NCBI GenBank assembly: GCA_033439765.1
Contig: JAULSN010000001.1
Span: 8,122,001-8,186,000, forward strand
Direction: 5' to 3'
From: Lasiosphaeria ovina
Taxonomy: Eukaryota; Ascomycota; Sordariomycetes; Sordariales; Lasiosphaeriaceae
Length of the DNA: 64,000 nt
Part shown: one piece after another, positions 46,373-58,528 of the stretch
Layout of the letters: each line of letters begins with the position of its first letter
Position numbering within the stretch: the stretch's first letter is position 1
The notes under the pieces: generated by a model
Database searches by the model: none
What the model was told of the DNA's origin: nothing
Seen by the model: only the letters and a program-made list of their open reading frames with translations
Position numbers and translations under genes: made by a program

Positions 46373-48654
46373 CGCGCCTAGGCCCCTGTAAAAGGAAGCC
46401 GGATTCGAAGAAAGGGTTTGGCCAAAGCAAAACGAAAAGCACGCCCTCGACGAGACAAGCAAGTAGGCGAAGACCAGGGAAAGATGAAATTGGATTTTAA
46501 ACGATTGTGATGATGGGATATTCCAAACGAGATACCGAAGCAGGCCAGCAAATATTATTATTACTGTTTTTTTTACCTTGACCCCTGAGTTTCGGTAGTT
46601 CATCCTGGCGGTTGATCTCCATCGGCAGCGATCTCTATCGTCGGCGAGGCTAAGAGCGGCGAGGCTATGTCAAGAGGGCTGTTTCTATTTTGGTCTCGTC
46701 ATTTTCTCTACCTCTTAGCATATGTTGCGCGTGCTTGTTTGGATGAATGAGCTAAAGACCAGATGAAGGTGTTCTGTGCCGCGCAAAGACATTGCGTCGC
46801 CCGTATTCCACGCCTCTCAAACGGTTTCGAGAGAGTGACTTCGCGCTGTCACGAAGTGCTTGCGCCGCAGCTGTCTACCCAATCGTTAGCACGTGGCCAG
46901 TGGACATTTGCATCCGTCATCAGTCTCGTGTGTTTCATCAAGCATGCTCGTGGGACCGTGGTGCTCACATGCCATGGGCGCATCTGCGGGCACTTTGTGA
47001 AACTGTGAGCGCCCGGGCATGGCGTGTCGTAAAGTGCTTGTACGGTGCATCCGGCGCGAGTTTATGTGCACTGTACGGAATGCCGGCTGCGCGGTAAGCC
47101 TTGCATGTCGGACAGTCGATCCAACGGTTTTACAGTATTACGTATGCTGTTGGGATGACTGGTCGTTTCTTTTTGACTACGTGGCACGGCACCGTACTCC
47201 GGACGACATGCCGAGCACCGAGTTGAGATGGGTTACCTGGGTATGCCAACAGTCGACGGCAACTGCCGCTCTCAGCTCTCAACTCACAGCCTTGTCCCTT
47301 CCCAAGGTCGGTGGGGAAAATCTAGGTATGAGCCGTTGGTTGAACCGTGTTAGGTAGTACTTGAGTTGGCGGGCTTCTTTTACAATGTTGAAACCCCAGC
47401 CGGTACTGACGGTCTGATCAAAGGCTGAAGACGGCACTTGTTGAGGAGGATATGAGGTAGGCAAATTGAGTTTGCCAGGGAGCATCTTCTCGGGGATATC
47501 ATTTCGAGTCCGCATCCCGGGGAATATTTGCCTTTCATATTACTTTGTTTCGACTCTTCTACTTTTTGATTGTCTTCCATATAATGAATGCATGACCAGA
47601 AGTAAACAGACATGCTCGGCGCTCGGCGCTCGGTGCTCGGGTGCTGCAATCTCCGAACCCAAAGCCGAGTTTGTTCTCTTGAACGTTCCCGCCTTGACCC
47701 CCTTCCTAGCGGCTGGTATCCCGCTTTCCAGGAAGAGGAGAACCTATCCACAGGCTGGAGCGCCTGCTACATAGAGTGAGTCCATGAAGCTAAGGTCGTA
47801 TCTCCTGCTGGAACAGATGCACACCTAAACCGACGATGGTGTGCAAGGATTGGTGACCATTTATATTAGCGAAACGGTCCTCGGGATCGGGAGTAGTTGA
47901 GTCGAGAAGAGGGAAGAAAAATGGAGAAGGGCAGCGTTGCGATATTGTTGTTGACGAAAACGACTCCCCTTCTTGTTCTTCTTCTTCCCTTCGACGCTCC
48001 CTCGCCAAATTCTCTCGGGCGCGCGTGCGTCTTTCAACAACCAATTTGCCGTTTCACCTGTTTGCCTTCTGTGGACTCTTTGTCCTAGCCTTTCGCCGAC
48101 CCTCGTCCCTTCGTCGGCGTAGTCTATCGCTTCACATTATATCCTACAAATTCCCCATTATACTTGATTCAGCTTCTTTGATATTTCTTTATACCTCCAA
48201 AAATCCCTTCATTAATATATCGTCTAGTTCGGCCTGTCTCAGAACCTGCGTTTAGTCGCCGCGCAAGGGAGAGACGGGGAAAAGACTTGTTAACGTCGAC
48301 AACACCGCTCGATAATTGGTCACACTTATGCATGCTATGACAAACAGGGAGAAAAGCCAGCGCATTTTTGTTTGAGAGTTAGACTTCAGTCTACTCCAAG
48401 GTTCTTCCATACTGTGGTTGTGGGTGTCTTTGTTGTTGTTGTTGTTGTTGTTTAACATCCACGGCCAAGAAAAGAAGGAGGTGGCGAAAACTCTTCAACC
48501 GGGAATATTGTCAGACTCGCAGACCCCCTTTTTCGACACTACATCGACGGCTAAACAGCCGCATTACAAAAATACGCATTGCACGGCCTGAATATCCTGC
48601 CAAGACCCGGCCCCCCTGGGTCGCCGCACCGGCCATATTAAAAGCGAAACAAAT
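46373..48654. other. 2.3-kb intergenic region RXT2 to DHA2 transporter
   Basis: No gene. A short GCTCGGC-type repeat lies at about 47612-47640, and a CT-rich stretch precedes the transporter (47950-48250). Confidence 0.55.
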
Positions 48655-48721
48655 ATGGCGGATCCATCAGATTCCAAAACGGAGCCGGAGAAGAAGTCGC
48701 CCAGGCCGGTCTCGCCCCCGG

Positions 48722-48758
<37 letters not shown>

Positions 48759-50640
48759 CGCAACGGCAACGGCAACGGCAACGGCAACCCCAACCCCAAC
48801 CCCAACCCCAACCGCAACGACAACGGCAGCGGCCCCATCGCCCGCTAGTGGCGAGGACCTGACCGTCTACCCCCATGGCGTCAAGCTGGTCACCATCATC
48901 GCTTCTCTCTGCTTGGCCGTGTTCTTGGTGGCACTGGACCAGACCATTATCGCGCCGGCCCTGGGCGCCATCACGGGCGAATATGGCACCGTTGGCGATA
49001 TCGGGTGGTATGGGTCTGCATATCTCCTGAGCACCACGGCGCTCCAGCCGTCTTACGGGTCGCTGTATCGCAATTTCAACGTCAAGTACATCTATCTGGC
49101 GGCCATCTTCATTTTCGAGGCCGGCAGCCTGGTGTGCGCGCTGGCACCGACGTCCAACGCCTTCATTGTCGGCCGCGCCGTCGCGGGCATAGGCACGGCC
49201 GGGCTCTTCTCGGGGTCCGTGGTCATCCTCTCGTACACGCTGCCGCTGCGCAAGCGCCCGGCCGCCTTCGGCCTCATCGGCGCCATGTGGGGGATCGCAT
49301 CGGTCGCCGGCCCGCTGCTCGGCGGCGCCTTCACCGACCACGCCACCTGGCGCTGGTGCTTCTACGTCAACCTGCCCATCGGCGGCCTCGCCATGGTGGC
49401 CATCTTCTTCTTCCTGCACATCAACCGCATCAACAACCCGCTGAACGAGACGTGGGTCGAGCGCCTCCTCAAGCTCGACCTCGTCGGCACCGCCATGCTC
49501 ATCCCCGCCATCATCTCCCTCCTGCTCGCCCTGCAGTGGGGCGGCACCAAGTATGCCTGGAGCGACTCGCGCATCATCGGCCTGTTTGTCGGCTTCGGCG
49601 CCATGACCGCCATATTTGTCGGCATCCAGATCTGGAAGGGCGACAAGGGCACCCTCCCGCCGCGCCTCTTCAAGAACCGCGACGCCCTGTGCGCCATGAT
49701 GTTTGCCTTTTTCTTCGGCGCCGGCTTCTTCCCGCTGGTCTATTATCTATGTGAGTCTGCAGTCCCCTTACCCCCCCCCCCTCTGGTCAGTATCAACGAT
49801 CAAATATTCCCGAGCAAAGCGCAGCAGGAGGAAATATGTCTTGCTGACTGGCCGTGGTATCAAACAGCCCTCTACTTCCAGGCCATCCACGGAGACAGCG
49901 CCGTCCAGGCCGGCATCAAGCTGCTTCCCATGCTGATATCGGTCGTCGTCACGTCCGTGTCTGTCGGCGGCCTGATCACCGTCATCGGCTACTACAACCC
50001 GTTCGTCCTGCCGTGCATGATCCTGTTTGCCGTCGGCGCGGGCATGATCTCGACGCTTTCGGTCGACAGCCCCCTGAGAGAGTGGTTTGGGTACCAGGTC
50101 ATCTGCGGCCTCGGCGTCGGCGTCGGCTTCCAGACGGGCGTGCTGGTCATACAGAACAACATGCCGCTCGAGTGGATCGCGCAGGCGACGGCGTCGGTGC
50201 AGTTCTTCCAGAGCCTGGGCGGCGCCATCTTCATCGCCGTGGCGCAGGCCGTGTTCCAGAACGGGCTCGCCTCGGGCATCGAGCGCAACGCCCCGTCGCT
50301 CCCCGCGGACGCCTTCATCCACAGCGGCGCCTCCGAGGTCCGCCACGTCCTCGCCCGGTTCCACGCCGAGGACCTGCTCGACGCCGTCCTCGCCGCCTAC
50401 CTCGACGGCCTGCACAACGCCTATTACATCAGCGTCGCCGCCGCCTCGGCCGGCTTCCTCGTCGCCTGCTGCCTGAGCTGGAAGAAGATCAAGCGCCACG
50501 GCAAGCCGCCGCCCGCGGCCGGCAACAAGACAGACGACGTCGAAGCTGCTGTCGCTGCTGATGCCGTCGGCTCTGCGCCTGCTGGACTTGTTCCGGCCGA
50601 GAGCAGCGACAACGGAAGCAACTTGAAGGAAAAGTCATGA
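48655..50640 (+). CDS. DHA2-type (14-helix) multidrug efflux transporter
   Basis: Major facilitator proton antiporter of the plasma membrane expected to export drugs or toxic metabolites. Exons 48655-49750 and 49868-50640 give 622 aa. Family motifs: LDQTIIAPALGAITGEY, DIGWYGSAYLLSTTALQP, GRAVAGIGTAGLFSG and the domain-linker sequence WRWCFYVNLPIGG, all typical of the 14-spanner aflatoxin-pump-like group. The intron (117 nt) is a multiple of three with no stop in frame, so an unspliced reading of 661 aa is open; splicing yields YYLSLYFQAIHG, the form conserved in the family, so the spliced reading is preferred. Residues about 24-60 are alternating Ala-Thr and Pro-Thr encoded by hexamer repeats. 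The tail is hydrophilic and ends near Asn-Leu-Lys-Glu-Lys-Ser. There are no neighbouring biosynthetic enzymes, so an antifungal-resistance-type role is only generic inference. Confidence 0.92.
48724..48819 (+). repeat. Coding hexanucleotide repeat (GCAACG / CCAACC)
   Basis: Tandem six-base units encoding (Ala-Thr)n followed by (Pro-Thr)n at the N-terminus of the DHA2 transporter; the unit changes from GCAACG to CCAACC part-way. Confidence 0.9.
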
Positions 50641-51716
50641 TACCCCTCCCCCCCCCCCAATCTACAATCTACATACCCTAATACTGGGCTTTTCTTTAAT
50701 AACCCTACTCTCTTCTTGTTTCAAGTATATAGTTTCACCGTCTCTGCGATTTCTAGAAGCATAGGTAGCTTTGAGCCTTTCAGTGAAGATATTAAATGTA
50801 AACACAACTCATCTATAGTCGGGGCGGTTTAAATTTTTATTTATATGTATATTTGAATATTTGAATATTTACAAGCCGGGCGGCTTTGGTGCATGCTTTG
50901 CCCTTGCTTTCTTGTAATTTTTTTAAAACCAAATTGGCTGTAAAATGGCGCTCCTCGCCCAGCTATCGGGCGGGGAGATCTGTATACGTATATACCTCGC
51001 GAGGGAGGGTTCTTGTCTCTTAGTTTGCGTTTCGTTGTATATAACGTTTGTCATCCAGCCTACGCAAGCGTGGTCCAGGTGCCGCGCTGGACTTTCCCGA
51101 TAGTACGGGGAGCAAGAAGATTGTCGCTATTGTTCGTGTTCGTTGTTTTGTTCTCTCTTGGCTCTTATGTGCCGGGGCACACTGTACCCGCGAACATACT
51201 CTCTACTTATGTAGGTGAGGCAAAGGTACCGGCCTACCCCATTGTATCTTGTCGAGCACTAGAAAGGCAAAAATTCCGACCAATACAACTCGCCTCGTCT
51301 GGGCGTCCTTCTATTCCCTCGTCCTTCGCCATCCCCAAAGCATGTAATGACGCAGCTTCCAACCGCCGTGTCCAGTTCCCTCAACCTAAACAAGGATGAA
51401 GAGAACAAGGAAGAGGAGGAGAAGAGAGTCGAGAGAAGTAAGGAAGAAGAAATAATATCCAAAATTAAGTACGTGCCCAAAAAGAAATATAAAGAAATAA
51501 ATAACGGAAAACCCGACTCTATTTACACGCGCCAGTATTGCCTCCAGCACCAGTAACAATAACAAGTCGTCCCATTGCCATCCTGCCAGCCTCTCTCCCG
51601 CCCTCTCCCCGGTCCCTTCGGGCCCCGAGCTAATAACTCTCTAGTAGATCATCTCCCACAGCCCCTGCACACTGCATTACACAATACACGAGAACAGAAA
51701 CGAGCGCGGGCATAGT
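50641..51716. other. Convergent 3' intergenic region
   Basis: Between the DHA2 stop (+) and the acyltransferase stop (-). A polypurine stretch on the plus strand (about 51396-51460) is polypyrimidine on the acyltransferase's strand and lies beyond its stop. No gene. Confidence 0.6.
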
Positions 51717-54247
51717 CTACGTCTCCTTCTTCCTCGCCTCATCATACAAGCCATCTCGTTCGTCATCGTCATCATCAGTGGCATTAGTCTCAAAGAAACC
51801 GCCGCCGCCACCGCTTCCTCTCGACGCCTTCGAGCTCTTGCGTCTCCTTATTTCGCCGCGCTCCCGCATCGCCTCGCGAATCTTCTTGCTCGCCTCATCA
51901 AATCCCTCCTTTGAATCCAGCGTCGTGAACTTGCCCACCGGGAAGCCAGCCATCGACCCAAACCCGCTGCCTGGGCCGCCGCCGCCGCCGCTGCTGCTGC
52001 TACGGCTGCGATTACGCGAAGGCGGCCGCGTCGCGAACAGCTGTACTTGGCCAATGTCGGAGAATGACTCGTTGCGCGGGATGGCGCGGCTTGACTGCGT
52101 CGTGGCGCGACGTGAAAGGGAGAGAAGTGCCGACGATGACGATGTCGGGCTTTCCAAGCCGCCAACGACGCCGGGCGTGCTGGGCGACGATATGTCGCTG
52201 TGTCCGCGGCGGTGCTCCTTGGAAAACGTCAGCTGCGTTGGCGAGGACTGGTCGGCCGACGCCCTGGTGGTTGCCGTCGGGCTATGAGTCGAGGGATCAA
52301 CGAGGCGCGTGTGCTCGAAGTCGGGAAACATTTCGGGCCCCAGAGTGTTGATGACCTCCGTGACCTGAGCGCTTAGCTCGGCACGGCGCTCGCGGAGCTG
52401 GTGTATGTTGTAACTGCTCGATGGGTTGATGCACATTACGAGTGGGCGGAGCGACTTGAGGATATCCATGCCGACCTCACCAAAGCGAAGGGCAGCAAAT
52501 GTGATAGCCGGGAACACGATCCACCCAGTCAAAAATACCATCCAGATGGGCACCCACTCAGGGACTCGGCCCCATAGACGGTCCTGATAAACCTTGTAAG
52601 CGAGTAGCGAAGTATAGAAGTTGTAGAGCACAGGCGCGAAGGCCATGGCTACTAGCAACTTCCACGTTGCCATGACGTCCTTGCCCTCGATCTTCACCGA
52701 GGACCCGGCCAAGGCTGTCTTGGCCTTTTGCCGGCTGATAATCTTGGTGGCGATAAAGACAGGCCCGAAGAGAACCAAGCCAGGGAGGACGGCGGCCGAC
52801 AGGAGTAGCAGCTTGGTCAGTCGGTAGAAAAACGCCACCACCACCTTGGGCCATGACATCTTGGCATATTGGACCTGGTGGTCGCGAATGTTGAGATAGC
52901 GAAGCTGCCTGTTGTACTCCTTCACCGATTTCTGTAGCTTGACGATGCGGGTGTCGTCCTTGTACTTCTCATATCCCATGGCGAGTCGGCGGTTGAGCTC
53001 CACCACCACGGGTAGGGGTAGCTTCTTTCCAGTTGGGTTATAGAGCCGCCTCGCGGCCTGAATGACCATCAAGGTATCGTAGTCGGGGGTCGAGACCGTG
53101 ACGGCGCTCAACGCTTGATGCACCATGTCCAGGAGCTGGCCAATGGCGTCTCGTCTCTGGTTGTTCTGGTACATTTCGACAATCTTTGCAGGGACCTCGA
53201 ATGGCGAACCAAACTCGACGACGGCCCTTGACCGAAACTTGTGGGCGTGGAAGTAGTTCATTCCGACGGGCACAATCTTGAGCCCGCAGTCTGGGGCACC
53301 GGCAAGGGTTCCCAGCGCCATGATGGCCACTCCCGCCTTCAGCGGCAGCAGCTCGGTGCGGTCATGGCTGCCTCCCTCGGGGAAGATACCGACGCAACCG
53401 CCGGATCTGAGGCGGTCGAACACGGCCTGGTAGACCTTGGTTTGGTCTATGTGGGGGGCGAGCTTGTACTTGGTACCTGCGAAACCTTCCTTGCTGCCCT
53501 TCATCTTCTTGTTTTCAAAGTTCCCGTGCTCGTCGATGTCATCGCGCCCCGTCAGCTGCAACAGCGAGATCTTGCCCTTGAAGGGCCGCTTGATGCGCAG
53601 CTCGTCGGGTCCGATAACTTCGGCGACGTCGACGCTCAGTCCGCTGTGCCCTTTGATCGAGGGCAAGAAGATCATGCCACCCGCCTCGGCGTCCTCTGTG
53701 AAGTTTGTGCCGATGCCCCGAACAAGGGTCGGGTCGTCGATGGGGTCGGGTAGGTAGATGGTGCCTTTGGCCGGCTTGGCCGAGTCTTGCGCCCGCCCGA
53801 CCGGGACGGAACCGACCTGACGTGATGCCCATCCGATAAACCCGTGGACTGACTTTTGCGCAATGAGCAGAGAGACTCGTCGTTTGGCCTCGTTTCGAAG
53901 CGTCCGTTGCAGGATCAGTGCATCGACAAACTGTAGCCGCCAGGTCGTTAATGTCCGGGTTCCTGAACGTCCGCCCGCAGAACAAAAACCTCGCAAAATA
54001 AGGAAAAAAGGGCTTTGCCAACCTGATTTGCATGTGGTGCCGCCACGAAGAGAACAGGGCCGTGGCGAGGCACCTTCCACGAACCGCGGGGGTGCACCTC
54101 GCGGAAGAAGAGATCGGCAAGGATCGACGTGGTCCACAGTACTGTGTCATATTTCCAGTTACTCATGGGATAGAGCTCCTTTCCGGGCGGTCGAGAGACG
54201 GCGCTTTGCGGAGGCGCATCTCTGTTCTGCGCTTCGGTATCGGCCAT
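51717..54247 (-). CDS. Glycerol-3-phosphate O-acyltransferase (SCT1/GPT2-type)
   Basis: First acyl transfer of glycerolipid synthesis: acyl-CoA plus glycerol-3-phosphate (or DHAP) gives lysophosphatidate, at the ER membrane. Minus-strand exons 54247-54023 and 53930-51717 encode 812 aa. The intron falls inside catalytic block I: His72-Ala-Asn-Gln at the end of exon 1 joins Phe-Val-Asp78 at the start of exon 2 to rebuild PHANQFVD. Block III FPEGGSHDRT is at 258-267, followed by PVGMNYF. Hydrophobic helices come later (KLLLLSAAVLPGLVLFGPVF; MVFLTGWIVFPAITFAAL), then a Ser-rich hydrophilic tail that resembles the regulatory tails of the yeast Sct1/Gpt2 enzymes, and finally a basic Arg/Lys segment and Asp-rich end. 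A longer upstream frame lacks a better ATG; the ATG at 54247 sits just after a tandem repeat in the leader. Which yeast paralogue it corresponds to cannot be told. Confidence 0.92.
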
Positions 54248-56168
54248 GATTGCGGAGTTGGGAGGGGAGGGAATGCCAGCGGGAGGGGAGGGAATGCCAG
54301 CGGGAGGGGAGGGCGAGGCGCAATGCGGTGTAGCCCTGTCTTCCCTTGACGCTGTCGCGACTCGTTTTTCGGATCTGTCAACTTAGAGACTACTGACGAT
54401 TGCCCGCAAAGAAATGCGCTGTAGTTGCTCGACACCGAGGGTTTGTCGGACTTAACGAGGTGGATGGCCGGCCCTCTTTGGCGGACGGACCCGTTCTCCC
54501 ACCTGTGGTGCAGTTGCGGGGGGGCGGGGCACAAAAGAAGCCGGAATGTGAGCTCCAACTGCTTCGCGCAGTCAAGAGACGCTGGCCGACTTCTGAAGAA
54601 AAAAAGGACGAGGACCAAATCAAGGCTTCAGGCTGGCCAAACGAACCGCGGAGCGTGGTTGTGGTAGCAAGGATAAGTTTCTAATAGCTTGTCTCGTAAT
54701 ATTTGATCAAATTCCAGCGACGACGCAAGGCATTTGGGGAAGACACAGGCGCCACAGTTGCGGCAAGGCTGGCTTTTTATTTGGTGGTGATGGTGCCGAT
54801 GACGATGCCCGGCCGGCTTGAGGGTTGTTTCCGGAACAGGTTGGCGGGGTCATAGGGATAGAAGAACACTTTGGGTAGGTATGTAAGGAACAGACAAGAC
54901 GATGAGCTCGTGAGGGGAAAAACAAGGTCCGGGTATTGGTATTCTTTTGTTTCCATGAGAAAACTACGCTGCCCTTGACGCTAGTGATGGGAAGTAGGTA
55001 GCATCGAGGGACTCCCTGATTAAAGGCCGAGGTGGAGGTGAAGGCAAACCCAATTCAAAAGCAAACAACCTGGAAGCCCAAGCTGGGGAGGGCCGGTGTA
55101 AATACAGTACGCCGTATGTGGGAGAATAGTTCCAGTGGAAGCTGCAAAGCATAGGTACCTAGGTATCCAACAGATGTGGGAGAAAACCCCCTTCCCTCCT
55201 TTCCCCCTCGCACACTTTAACTGAGCTTGGGATGAAACGGTGTAGCCGAAGATGTCATTCTTGCTTGTGAACCGTTCGACCGGATTTTCTTTGGCAGGTC
55301 TCCAGAACCTCTTTGGCGGCTGCAGCTCTAGGGGGGTTTTGGAAAGCCACAGTGGGCCCAAAGCGCCGGCCCTCAGTAGGCATTCCCGGTAGCAGGCAGC
55401 TCTCGGGCAACAAGTTCTATCTTAGGTGTTTGCCCTGCCCTGTCCTGATTGGGGCGCATCTAGCATTCCCTAGAGCATGTCACCCCAAGCCTGGGGATAT
55501 CATTCCCGAACTTTGGTAACCCAGTAGCAAGATGGCTAGTCGAATATGTGGACAGCTTTTGTTCGCATCTAAGTCGCATCACAGTACTGCAACTTCCATG
55601 CATGCTGCCATGTGACATAGCCAAGATCAGAGAATGGATACTCCTACCTTAGTGCGGTATGCCTAGAAGCTAGCGTTGAGATGGCTCCATGTCTAGGCAT
55701 TCAGATAGCCGAAAGATCGATTCCCCAAGGGTCCGCTCACTTATTAGAGGCACAGTAGCTGCTGGAAGTTCTTCTAAAACTAGCTCTAGGTGATTGGACC
55801 AAGTTGACACTTCTGTCCAGCAGATACGGATGCCTTCCCCCTGAGTATGGAGTCTACGCTATATGTATCTTTACCTGCGGAATACCTGGTAGTGAGCGAA
55901 AGGGGTGTTCATCTGCACGGATCACAACATGAGGTGGTTCACCTCAGTTGGGATTGACAGACGGCTCAACACCTCCCCACACCGCGCTCCGACGACAAAG
56001 GTCGCTTTGAGATTGACGTCCTATCTCAGGCACGGCTGTAATTCCCAAATATGCCACGCTTTCTTAGAATACTAACTGGAGTCTTGCTGTCTGGTATAAT
56101 GATGTGGATTTGAGATATCAAAACCGCTCGCTCTCAGCCGCTAAGTATAAAATCAGAATGGCGGATTT
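54248..56168. other. Intergenic region GPAT to ETP1
   Basis: Contains the 21-bp repeats of the acyltransferase leader (54261-54320). The rest, to the 3' end of ETP1, shows no gene. Confidence 0.6.
54261..54320 (-). repeat. 21-bp tandem repeat just upstream of the GPAT start
   Basis: Two complete copies of a 21-bp unit (54261-54281, 54282-54302) and a partial third, beginning 14 bp before the start codon. The unit is GGAGGGGAGGG-rich on the plus strand and C/T-rich in the transcript sense. It probably lies in the 5' leader. Confidence 0.85.
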
Positions 56169-58528
56169 TCATTTCTTGCCTTTTCCCTTCCCCTTCCCCT
56201 TTTTCTTCTCCTCCGGCAAACTTGTAGAACCTCCTTCAATCTCGTTCTGCGTTATCTTGCCTTCTTTCTCAAGCTCTCGCAGTTTCTCCTGCCCGCTGAT
56301 GAACATGGTGAGGTCTCTGTTTGTCTCCTTCATCTCCTCGTTTTCAGTTCGCAGCTCTGCAAGCGCCTTGTTGACGTTCTCGGCCTCCTTATTGAGGTGC
56401 TCGATACGTTTCATCAAACCCCCACTGACCTGCTTCTCCTCTTGAAGAGACTTACTCAGGTTGCGCGCAAGCTCAGTTGACTTGTTCGCTCGGTTCCGCT
56501 CGCGCGTGAGCTCACGCTCTAGCGACGGCACTGTTTCTTCTTTGAGGACCCTGTGTTCTTCCTTTAAAGCCGCCAGCCCGTCGAGCGCCTCGTGTGCCTG
56601 TGTCGACGCCGCTTCGGCTGCTGCCGAGGCCTTGGCTGCCTTGTCGGCCGCCTTGTTGACCATTTCCTCAAAATAAATCCGCTGACTTTCGAGCTGACTC
56701 GTCAGCAGATGCGTGTACTCCATGCCAATTCGGTCAAGCTTGGCGCGAGGCACCACGTCTCCATCGCCATCCTCTTCAGCCCCCGTGCCAGCCGCCCGCC
56801 AACGGGTTGAGGCGCTGTTATTACTGCTCGGGAGCTCTACTACTTTGCCGTCGCCCTTATCACGAATTAATCGATGCACCCACATGTCGCCAGCGTAGTC
56901 CCACACGTGCTGTGTCTCGAGCTCCAGGCTGAAGCTATGTGCCGTTTCCTTCCAGTGATCTTTGGCATGACCGCCCTTGTACCGTCCACAGCCAACGTTG
57001 CCGCAAATTAGGCAGATCCACAAGTCCGACGTCGAATCGCACACACTGCATATATTAGACACACCGGAGCCAAAAGGTTGCGAGTAGGGATTCTCTGGGT
57101 TGTAGACATCCTGGCTGGGCGCTGGGTTAGTCGCCCGGCATACGGGGCAGCCAGATCCTTTCCACGTCTCTAGGCATGTGCAGTGAAAAACGTGTTGGCA
57201 GAGAATAGTCATCAAGCCGGCCGTGTTGTCCATCCGTTCTAGACACACAGGGCAAGTGGGGAGCTCTATAAGACTCGGCGTCGGGGGCGGAAAGGGTTTT
57301 AGGGAGTTGACAACCCCGGGAGAAGTAGGGGAGTAAGTGTCGACGGTAGCTTCGGATCCTTTCCTCTTCCCTGCACTTGTCTGGTCTGGCGTTTCGAATG
57401 TGATTGACTTGATGTACGTCACATGGCAGATTTCGGTCTGTTGATGTGTTCGGTTAGCGCAGGGGTTCCAACGTAAGTAAGGCTATGATAATCGCCGACA
57501 CGGAGAACACAACTTGCCTCTATACTGTCAAAGGGCTTCCCATCAAACTCCTCACGCCACTGGCTGGCTTTCCAGTGGTCCCGGAATTTCATGAGGACCA
57601 TGTACCGGCTCAGTTTGCTTGTCATGACCATCCTGTAATGGCTCACGTCCCCCCTCCACTTCTCGCCGATGAAGCCAAGGAAGTCGCTGGCCGAGAGGTA
57701 GCTGGGTACCGCAGGAATGCAGAGAATAGTGCTGTCATCGTCATCTGAGTTCCCGCCTTCGACCCCGCCGCCGTCGCCGCTCCCACTCGCGCTGCCCTCT
57801 CCCTCCCCAGCAACATGTGCATTCGGCGGTGCAGCACGTAGGATACTGGACTCGTCACCTTCTCTATAAAGATGGACAATTCCCCATCCAGCTTCGGTGT
57901 TCTTTGTCTCTAGAGGCAGGTATCTACCCTTAGTCGCCAGCCCCATGCCTCCGAGGTTGGGGCCCAGCGAGGCGGCTGGTGCAGCAGCATGTGCGCCGCC
58001 GCTGTCGTCACCCCCGATGGTCATCTTCCCTGCCTTACTTGATTCCGGCCCTCCTGCGCTCGATATTTCGCCGCTGCCGCCACCGCGTTGCTCTTTGGAA
58101 AGGTCAAAGCTCTCAATGTTGACCCGGCCGAAACGCCAGTCCTTAGCTGCCGTACGCGGCCCGATACCAGCAGAGAATTTCGGGGGCGGGGAACTGCTGG
58201 AGCGCGCTCGCCACTGACGCTCGCTGAGAAAGACGACGTTGCGGTCGCTGTCGGCGCCGGCCTGGGAGGTGGCTCGTTGTGCCCCGCAGTCGATTACAAC
58301 CGAATTACGAGCTCGCTCGCTGGCGCGGCTGACGCCGCGAGACGAGTGTCGCGAAGGTGAAGATTGCTGTTGGCTGCGTGGGTGGGAAGGTAGATTGGCA
58401 AATATGTTCGATCCGGGCAAGGCAACCCAGATATCGTGTCCGATGGAGTCACCGTCGTCGTTCCGGTCCGCCGTCGGATCAGGCGTCGAATAAAGCTCGA
58501 ATTTCAAGTGGTACGAATAGGGAGGCAT
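56169..58528 (-). CDS. ETP1: BRAP2/ETP1-like RING and ZnF-UBP protein
   Basis: Ubiquitin-related E3-type protein (yeast Etp1, human BRAP/IMP), cytosolic. Exons 58528-57518 and 57437-56169 on the minus strand encode 759 aa. The order matches the family: a Ser/Gly-rich N-terminus; an RRM-like BRAP2 domain (about residues 240-335, ILCIPAVPSYLSASDFLGF); a RING finger at 399-437 (C399-x2-C402, CQHVFHCTC, CPVC); a ZnF-UBP domain at about 467-525 (ICSVC, CLICGNVGCGRYKGGHAKDHW) that binds ubiquitin's C-terminus; a long coiled coil; and a Lys-Gly-rich end. The junction between exons uses a GC donor (57517/57516, AG|GCAAGT) and AG acceptor; it turns SIE|TEICHVTYIKSI into the sequence expected from relatives. 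The start is the ATG of MPPYSYHLKFELY, the usual N-terminus of fungal orthologues, ignoring an upstream ATG 105 nt away. Confidence 0.93.

Noticed and set aside
48667..49419. 250-codon minus-strand frame
   Set aside because: It is antisense to the DHA2 transporter, highly charged, and made of the complement of its GC-rich codons and hexamer repeats.
49005..49754. 249-codon plus frame overlapping the DHA2 transporter
   Set aside because: Arg/His/Pro-rich shifted-frame reading of the same exon, no domain.
49768..50499. 243-codon minus-strand frame
   Set aside because: Antisense shadow of the transporter's second exon.
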